From assembly GCA_035553375.1 (NCBI GenBank), contig DATNCY010000369.1:1-11088 (forward strand): a stretch of 11,088 bases of DNA, in the 5' to 3' direction. Position numbers and translations under genes: made by a program. The stretch is from JAJPHU01 sp035553375 (lineage in GTDB: Bacteria > Planctomycetota > Planctomycetia > Gemmatales > Gemmataceae). Positions within the stretch are counted from its first letter, which is position 1. The number at the start of each line of letters is the position of its first letter. Of the stretch, positions 6,142-11,088 are shown piece by piece. The notes below the pieces were generated by a model that was given only the letters and a program-made list of their open reading frames with translations, had not been told where the DNA came from and did not search any database.

Positions 6142-6151
6142 CAAGATCATC

Positions 6152-7174
6152 ATGTCCGATCTAGCATCCCTGGAACAACGCGCGTTGACGGATCTACGGG
6201 CATGTACCGATGAGGCGGCGCTGCGCGCCTGGAACACCCGCTATCTGAAGGGCGAAGTGGATCAGGCGATGAAGCGCATCGGCGAACTGCCACCCGCCGA
6301 TCGCCCTGCCTACGGTCAGCAGATTCATGCTCTCAAGAACAAGTTATCGTCCGAGTACGAAACCGCCTTGGCGAAGGCGAAGGAACGCGCCTTAGCCCGC
6401 AGTTTGGCGTCCGACGCCCTCGACGTGACGCTGCCAGGCCGGCCGGCGCGGCGCGGACGCTTGCACATTTCCACCCAGACATTGCGGGCCATTTACACCA
6501 TCTTCGCCGATCTCGGCTTCCAGGTGTATCGCAGTTCCGAGGTTGAGGACGACGAAACGAACTTCGGCCTGCTGAACATGCCGGAACACCATCCGGCACG
6601 CGACATGTGGGACACGTTCCACACGACGAAGCCAGGCGTATTGCTGCGCACGCATACCTCGCCGGGCCAGATTCACGTCATGCGCGAACTGTGTCCCAAA
6701 CCGATCCGCGTCATTCTGCCGGGCATGTGCTATCGCTATGAGGCCATCACCACGCGCAGCGAAATTATGTTCCATCAGGTCGAAGGGTTGGCCATCGGCG
6801 AGCGCGTGACCATGGCCGACTTGAAGGGCACCCTCATCGCCTTCGCTCGCCGTTTGTTCGGCGATCGGCGCAAAGTGCGCATCCGCTCCAGCTACTTCCC
6901 GTTCACCGAGCCGTCGATTGAGGTGGACATGGACTGCATCGTCTGCGCCGGCGAAGGATGCAGTCTATGCAAGAAAAGCGGCTGGCTGGAGATTCTTGGC
7001 GCCGGAATGGTCCATCCGGTCGTGCTGCGTAATGGCGGCTACGATCCCGAGCGTTTCAGCGGTTTCGCCTTCGGCATGGGACCGGAGCGCATCGCCATGC
7101 TGAGCTACGCCATCGATGATATTCGTCAATTTTGGGCCAACGATCTGCGTTTCTTGCAGCAATTCGGAACCTGA
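6152..7174 (+). CDS. pheS: Phenylalanine--tRNA ligase alpha subunit
   Basis: PheS is the catalytic subunit of the alpha2-beta2 enzyme that charges tRNA-Phe. The protein has 340 residues, the usual length. Residues 1-90 form the helical N-terminal arm (coiled coil binding tRNA). Class II synthetase signatures follow: RTHTSPGQIHVM, FHQVEGLAIGE as motif 2, and AFGMGPERIAML as motif 3 (about 306-317). A four-cysteine knuckle, C262-x2-C265 and C270-x2-C273, sits in DCIVCAGEGCSLCKKSGWLE; this zinc-binding-like insertion occurs in a subset of bacterial PheS. ATG 6152 is chosen over an in-frame TTG at 6122, which lies inside the palindrome. No good ribosome site is visible because the palindrome occupies the region, so translation may be weak or structure-dependent. 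pheT, usually next, is replaced by an unrelated gene and must lie elsewhere. Confidence 0.96.
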   Translation: MSDLASLEQRALTDLRACTDEAALRAWNTRYLKGEVDQAMKRIGELPPADRPAYGQQIHALKNKLSSEYETALAKAKERALARSLASDALDVTLPGRPARRGRLHISTQTLRAIYTIFADLGFQVYRSSEVEDDETNFGLLNMPEHHPARDMWDTFHTTKPGVLLRTHTSPGQIHVMRELCPKPIRVILPGMCYRYEAITTRSEIMFHQVEGLAIGERVTMADLKGTLIAFARRLFGDRRKVRIRSSYFPFTEPSIEVDMDCIVCAGEGCSLCKKSGWLEILGAGMVHPVVLRNGGYDPERFSGFAFGMGPERIAMLSYAIDDIRQFWANDLRFLQQFGT

Positions 7175-7260
7175 CCGGCACCGCGCCCCTTGGTTTGCCT
7201 CACAATCACTCGTCGAACAGGACGCGTTCTCAATCCGCAGCCCCTAGCTTTTGCTTCGTG

Positions 7261-7279
7261 GCTTTGCTAAACCCAAAGC
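7261..7279 (+). promoter_or_regulatory. Small hairpin abutting the GH38-like start codon
   Basis: GCTTTG (7261-7266) pairs with CAAAGC (7274-7279) around a seven-base loop, and the stem ends at the base before ATG 7280. No Shine-Dalgarno sequence is visible. The stem is short and may be chance. If formed, it would sit where a ribosome binds. The rest of the 7175-7279 gap shows no clear promoter or terminator. Confidence 0.3.
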
Positions 7280-10126
7280 ATGAACGCGCGCGAGTTAATC
7301 CTGCTGAGTCCGTATCGGGTTCCGACACAGAACACCCTCTACCTCGGCGACGAGGAAGTGGCCGCTTTCCTCAACGGTTACACGGCCCTGTGGCACCCGG
7401 CCGCGCTGATTGGCGCGTCCGCACCGCCGCGCCTCGGTTCGCCTTACGACTACGAGACGCCCACGGCCGGACACCTTTACGCCGTGCCCGACAATCCGCC
7501 GCTGATTCTCCCTGATGACTGGGATGAGCGTGTCCGCGCCGCCGGCGCGCTGTCATTTCGCTCCACGATGGACCGCGAGGTCACGCTGGAAAATCTGCGT
7601 GAGGCGCTGCGCAGCTGGGGCGAGAACGCTCAGCCCTCGCTGCCGTTGCTCGATCTGGAGCCGGCACGCCTCGCGCCCTTTTTCGGCATCGGCTTCGGCC
7701 ATCTGCACATTGAGGCGCTGTTCGAGGCAATGTCGCATGAAAACCTCCTGGCCACATCCGAATTGTGGCAAGAGATGTCGTCGGCCGTCGCCGCCTTGAG
7801 CGATCCCGACCCGGAAGCGGTGCGCCGTCCGTTGCAGTCCGCCGCTGATCGTCTGCTGGCGGCGCGCGAAGTTCTCTATCCCGTCACGCTGCATCTGCTC
7901 GATTTGTGCCTGCTCGATGGCGAACACCTCGCCGATCCGTGGCCGAAAAGTTTCGATAAGGGGTTGCCCCTCAACTTTGTCGCCTGCTCCGCCCTCATCG
8001 AACGGCTAGGCAAAGAGCAGCCGGAACGTCTGGCGGCCCTGCGCGAGCGAGTACAGGGCGACAACGCGGAGGTTTGCGGCGGCGCCTATCTCGAACGCGA
8101 GGATACGCTGCTGCCGCTCGAATCGCAGATGTGGAACTTGCTCAAGGGCAGGCAAGTGCATCAGGATTTGCTCGGTCAGGAAGTGCGCGTCTTCGCCCGC
8201 AAGCGTTTCGGCTTCCATCCGCATCTGCCGTTGTTGTTGCAGAACGTCGGCATTACGCGAGCGCTGTTCGTCGCCTTCGATGAGGCCGTGCTGCCATCGC
8301 ACCGTTCGCCGGTCGTCAGCTGGCCATCGCCCGACGGCAAGCAGGTCGAGGCGTTCACGCGAATGCCGCATCCCGCCGATAGTGCGCAGACCTATTTCAA
8401 TCTGACGTACCATCTGCACCAAAGCATCATGCAGGACCAGACCGCCACGCTGGCGCTGCTGCACCGTGAAAAGCCGGCCTGCCCGTGGTATGACGACTGG
8501 TTGGAGTTGAGCCGCTTCGCTCCCGTACTCGGCAAGTGGACGACGCTGTCGAATTATTTCAGCGATGTGATGGCCGGCGATTACGCCACTGCCGCCGAGG
8601 CCGACGAGTTCCACGGTGATTATCTCGTCGAACGCTGCCCGATTGAGAGTTACAGCGGCGAGTCTTCGGAGACTCCGATCCCGCCGGCGCTGGGCGGAGA
8701 GCAGCCGATCAGCATGTTCGCTCGACAGGTGCGCGCCCGTCGCCGGCTCGATACGGCCTGGACCCTGGCCGCATTGCAGAGCAGCCTGGGAGGAGCGCTC
8801 CCCGACAACGACGGTGGCGATTTTCTGACGCATCTGGCTCACGTCGAAGATCGGCTGGAGAGCGAGACGACGCCGCCGGAAAAGGAATTGGCGGATGCGC
8901 AGGCCCACATTGCCGAGGCCCTGGCGCAGCGATTGACGGCACGCGGACAGGCGAATCATCCGGGTTTTCTTGTACTTAATCCGTGCAGTTTCAAACGCCG
9001 CGTGGCCCTGGAACTCGACGGCGTGCGCGCGCTGCCGCCGTTGGGTGGCCCTTTGAAGGCGTGTCAACTCGACGGCGAGACGGCGCGCGTCGTCGTCGAA
9101 GTGCCGGCGTTGGGTTTCGCCTGGATACCGAAGGAAGGACAGCCCGGCAGTGTGCCGACGCGGCGTATGCGGTTGGCCGATGAACACTGCGTCCGCAACG
9201 AGTTCTTCGAGGCGGAGGTCGATCCGCAAACCGGAGGATTGCGCGCCATTCGCGATACGCGCACGCGCATCAGCCGGCTCGGTCAGCAACTCGTTTTCAA
9301 TCCCGGCGCAACCATGCGTGTCCAGCAGATTCGCACCATCTCGCAAGGCCCCGCCCTCGGCGAGATCATCAGCGAAGGCGTGCTGCTCGACGCGCAGGAG
9401 CAAGTGCTGGCCAACTTCCGCCAGCGCTTCCGCGCCTGGCTGGGCCGGCCGGTACTCGATCTACGTATTGACATCCTTCCGGCTCAGCCGCCGCAGGGCT
9501 ATCCGTGGCACGCCTACTACGCGGCCCGCTTCGCCTGGCGCGATGAGCGCGCGACCCTGCTGCGCGGTGTCAACGGTATGTCATCGATCACCAGCCATTC
9601 GCGCCCGGAGACGCCCGACTATCTCGAAATCCGCCTGGGCCGGCAAAACACCGTGCTATTCCCCGGCGGCCTACCATTCCATCAGCGCCACGGCGGACGC
9701 ATGATCGACATTCTGCTCGTGTGTCCGGGTGAGACGACGCAGACGTTCGACCTGGCCATCGGTCTGGACCGCGAGTATCCGGCACAAACGGCGTTGGGTT
9801 TGGTGTCGCCCGCGCCCGTGGTGGCGACGACGCAAGGGCCGCCCCATGTCGGCGCCGAGGGTTGGCTATTCCATCTCGACGCCCCCAATCTGTTGCTGAC
9901 GAGTTTGCGTCCCGCCGACGGCAACACGATGGCCCTTGTGGCGCGGCTGCTGGAGTGCGGGGGCTTCGATAGCCATGCTGAGTTGCGTTGCGTTCGCGAT
10001 CCGCAGCAGGGGGCGATCCTCGATGCTCGCGGCGAACTGCAAATGGAGGCACCCACGCAAGGCGACGCCGTTTTGCTCGATGTGGCTCGCAACGATCTCG
10101 TGCAACTGCGCATCGACTTCAGCTGA
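7280..10126 (+). CDS. Large GH38-like (alpha-mannosidase-related) protein lacking the catalytic nucleophile
   Basis: This 948-residue protein has no signal peptide or membrane segment. Residues about 260-330 match the core of glycoside hydrolase family 38: GGAYLEREDTLLPLESQMWN, then GRQVHQDLLG, then KRFGFHPHLPLLLQNVGI. In active alpha-mannosidases the last block reads D-x-FG and the Asp is the nucleophile; here that place is Lys308. The N-terminal His/Asp metal motif of the family is also not evident. From about 560 the sandwich domains follow: FLVLNPCSFKRRVALELDG, then RNEFFEAEVDPQTGGLRAIR near 637-655, both typical of the family's C-terminal half. I infer a cytoplasmic GH38-fold protein with lost or changed catalysis, perhaps sugar-binding. 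The start is supported by the protein-like N-terminus (ELILLSPYRVPTQNTLYLG) but has no Shine-Dalgarno. It stands alone after pheS, 105 bases away, and may have its own promoter. Confidence 0.82.
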   Translation: MNARELILLSPYRVPTQNTLYLGDEEVAAFLNGYTALWHPAALIGASAPPRLGSPYDYETPTAGHLYAVPDNPPLILPDDWDERVRAAGALSFRSTMDREVTLENLREALRSWGENAQPSLPLLDLEPARLAPFFGIGFGHLHIEALFEAMSHENLLATSELWQEMSSAVAALSDPDPEAVRRPLQSAADRLLAAREVLYPVTLHLLDLCLLDGEHLADPWPKSFDKGLPLNFVACSALIERLGKEQPERLAALRERVQGDNAEVCGGAYLEREDTLLPLESQMWNLLKGRQVHQDLLGQEVRVFARKRFGFHPHLPLLLQNVGITRALFVAFDEAVLPSHRSPVVSWPSPDGKQVEAFTRMPHPADSAQTYFNLTYHLHQSIMQDQTATLALLHREKPACPWYDDWLELSRFAPVLGKWTTLSNYFSDVMAGDYATAAEADEFHGDYLVERCPIESYSGESSETPIPPALGGEQPISMFARQVRARRRLDTAWTLAALQSSLGGALPDNDGGDFLTHLAHVEDRLESETTPPEKELADAQAHIAEALAQRLTARGQANHPGFLVLNPCSFKRRVALELDGVRALPPLGGPLKACQLDGETARVVVEVPALGFAWIPKEGQPGSVPTRRMRLADEHCVRNEFFEAEVDPQTGGLRAIRDTRTRISRLGQQLVFNPGATMRVQQIRTISQGPALGEIISEGVLLDAQEQVLANFRQRFRAWLGRPVLDLRIDILPAQPPQGYPWHAYYAARFAWRDERATLLRGVNGMSSITSHSRPETPDYLEIRLGRQNTVLFPGGLPFHQRHGGRMIDILLVCPGETTQTFDLAIGLDREYPAQTALGLVSPAPVVATTQGPPHVGAEGWLFHLDAPNLLLTSLRPADGNTMALVARLLECGGFDSHAELRCVRDPQQGAILDARGELQMEAPTQGDAVLLDVARNDLVQLRIDFS

Positions 10127-10137
10127 GACGGTGATTG

Positions 10138-10218
10138 CCAGCCCGCAGCGCGAGCAAGGGAGTCCGTTGCTCGCGCTGCGGGCTGACAAGGGAGTCCCTT
10201 GCTCGCGCTGCGGGCTGG
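10138..10218. repeat. AGCCCGCAGCGC-family inverted repeat with a 32-bp tandem duplication
   Basis: The left arm 10138-10157 (CCAGCCCGCAGCGCGAGCAA) is complemented twice, at 10167-10185 (one base short) and 10199-10218. The cause is a tandem duplication: 10155-10186 and 10187-10218 are the same 32 bases apart from two substitutions. The unit shares its core with the palindrome at 6094-6141, with CGCGAGC in place of CGCCAGC. It starts 11 bases after the stop of the GH38-like gene. Two competing hairpins are possible in RNA. It is not a CRISPR array: there are no unique spacers. Confidence 0.88.
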
Positions 10219-10518
10219 CTGTAAAGATCAATCGTCTGCGGCGATCATTTTTTTCTTCCCATCCGGCGCGGCCGCGCCGATCGCGCGAGCCAGACGCAAA
10301 ACAGTCTCCGTGCTACTTGAAGCGAAAGGACAAAAAACGCCGGAAACGGCGGACATGCGATGGAAAACGCCGTACAGGTGGTTTCTCCCCTTTGTCCCGA
10401 AGAGTTTCCCCTGGCTACCCAGACGCTTATGGGGAATGCTTTCCGTATCCCGGCTCAGGTAGTTCTCGCAGGGAGACACCGACCGGCATTGGGACACCGA
10501 GAACAGAGGAACCGATCC
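10219..10518. other. 300-base stretch without a convincing gene, upstream of the secreted protein
   Basis: No reading frame here has both a ribosome site and protein-like composition. Visible structures are ATTTTTTT near 10249-10256, a 14-base palindrome GGCGCGGCCGCGCC at 10265-10278, and a five-pair hairpin CGCCG-GAAA-CGGCG at 10338-10351 with a GNRA-type loop. The stretch presumably carries the promoter and leader of the gene at 10519, but I see no promoter pair good enough to call. A small RNA cannot be excluded. Confidence 0.4.
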
Positions 10519-11007
10519 ATGAAGCGATTGATGTTGGTGGGCCTTGCGGCCCTGGGTTTAGCGTTCGCGGCGCGGCCGGCGCTGGCCGACTGCTCGTTCG
10601 AGTACAGTTGCTCGCGGCATCTCAGCTACGTGCATACCTCGAAGAATCGCTGCTTCTCCTACAATAGCCATTCCAACCCGCTGCCCTGTGCGGGCGGTGG
10701 TTGCGGCTATGGCGGACCGGCCGTGTGGGATGGTTACAACCCCTACGCCGCTCCGGCTTATGCTCCGGCCTACGGCGTGGCGGCGGCCGCTCCCACTGCG
10801 GCGGCACCGGCTACGACACCGTCGTTCACGCCGCCCCAGCCGACGCCCGCCCCGAAGAATTCCATCTCGCCGACCGGCCTGCAACAGGCCGGCTATTTCT
10901 ACTATCCGCCGACCAGCGCCGCTGCCAACTACGGAGCGGGTTATGGTTATGGCTACGGCTACGGAGCCGGCTACTACCAGGCTCCGAGCTACTGGTATGG
11001 CGAGTGA
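10519..11007 (+). CDS. Small secreted Cys-, Ala/Pro- and Gly/Tyr-rich protein of unknown function
   Basis: This 162-residue protein starts at ATG 10519, eight bases after GAGGA (10506-10510). Residues 1-23 form a clear Sec signal (MKRLMLVGLAALGLAFAARP, then ALA before Asp24), so the mature protein is exported. Its first 40 or so residues contain five cysteines (DCSFEYSCSRH, NRCFSYN, PCAGGGCGYGG), possibly disulfide-bonded or metal-binding. A low-complexity linker rich in Ala, Pro and Thr follows. The tail is built of Gly-Tyr pairs (YGAGYGYGYGYGAGYYQ) and ends SYWYGE. I recognise no family. Such composition is typical of envelope, stalk or extracellular matrix proteins, and many short secreted proteins of this kind occur in planctomycetes; that role is inference. 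The in-frame ATG at 10360 would bury the signal peptide and is rejected. Confidence 0.82.
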   Translation: MKRLMLVGLAALGLAFAARPALADCSFEYSCSRHLSYVHTSKNRCFSYNSHSNPLPCAGGGCGYGGPAVWDGYNPYAAPAYAPAYGVAAAAPTAAAPATTPSFTPPQPTPAPKNSISPTGLQQAGYFYYPPTSAAANYGAGYGYGYGYGAGYYQAPSYWYGE

Positions 11008-11043
11008 CCTTCACTACTGAGTCCCGCATTGACAATGCTACTC

Positions 11044-11071
11044 CCCTCTCCCCTGTACTCGGGGGAGAGGG
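11044..11071 (+). repeat. C/G-rich inverted repeat after the secreted protein, continuing to the window edge
   Basis: CCCCTCTCCC-type bases at 11044-11053 pair over ten positions with 11062-11071, with an eight-base loop. The sequence goes on in the same G-rich style (GGGGGTGAGGGGGA) to the end of the window. This pattern resembles the CCCTCTCCC/GGGAGAGGG intergenic repeats found in many unrelated bacteria. It may act as a terminator for the gene ending at 11007, although no T-run is visible before the window ends. Confidence 0.6.
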
Positions 11072-11088
11072 ATTGGGGGTGAGGGGGA

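Noticed and set aside
6122..6151. TTG start for pheS inside the palindrome.
   Set aside because: The extra residues are translated repeat sequence (LALRAG) and are not part of the PheS family.
8006..9403. A 465-codon minus-strand open frame inside the GH38-like gene.
   Set aside because: Same shadow effect; no motif, start context or neighbouring support.
10138..10218. CRISPR array.
   Set aside because: Only inverted arms and one tandem duplication; no regular repeats with unique spacers and no cas genes.
10360..10518. Longer form of the secreted protein from ATG 10360.
   Set aside because: It would place a clean Sec signal in the middle of the protein; ATG 10519 has GAGGA at proper spacing.
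10519..11007. Gly/Tyr-rich secreted protein as the substrate of the radical SAM enzyme.
   Set aside because: It lies six kilobases away behind unrelated housekeeping genes and has a Sec signal rather than a recognisable leader; nothing in the sequence links them.

Overview
The window reads as the chromosome of a high-GC bacterium, most likely a planctomycete of the Gemmata group. That placement is inferred from the GC-rich codon use, the infC-rpmI-rplT-pheS cluster without an adjacent pheT, the degenerate GH38-like protein, and the abundant palindromes built on AGCCCGCAGCGC. No rRNA or other decisive marker is present. Every credible gene is on the + strand.

Region 1 (1-1412) is decayed accessory DNA. 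It holds the 3' end of an MHS-type major facilitator transporter and a Tat-exported FAD-dependent sugar/lactone oxidase pseudogene with two offsetting frameshifts. The oxidase is cut off at a 126-bp element with perfect 29-bp terminal inverted repeats. DNA on the far side of the element does not continue the oxidase. It looks like the C-terminal stub of a different gene, so the element marks a rearrangement junction.

Region 2 (1470-4518) is a compact three-gene operon: a beta-sandwich-like protein of unknown function, a radical SAM enzyme with a degenerate SPASM domain, and a SUMF1/FGE-fold protein with a TPR-like N-terminus and no FGE cysteine pair. The first two genes overlap by ATGA and the third starts 14 bases later. 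This resembles a peptide- or protein-modification cassette and is the best candidate here for an undescribed system. Its substrate is not identifiable.

Region 3 (4519-7174) is the conserved translation cluster: infC (IF3) with a probable AUU start, rpmI (L35), rplT (L20) and pheS. Two very large hairpins sit in its short intergenic gaps: a 37-bp stem between rpmI and rplT and a perfect 48-bp palindrome ending 10 bases before the pheS start.

Region 4 (7175-11088) holds a 948-residue GH38-like protein that appears to have lost its catalytic nucleophile. It is followed by another AGCCCGCAGCGC palindrome with a 32-bp tandem duplication, a 300-base stretch without a gene, a small secreted Cys/Gly/Tyr-rich protein, and a C/G-rich inverted repeat at the window edge.
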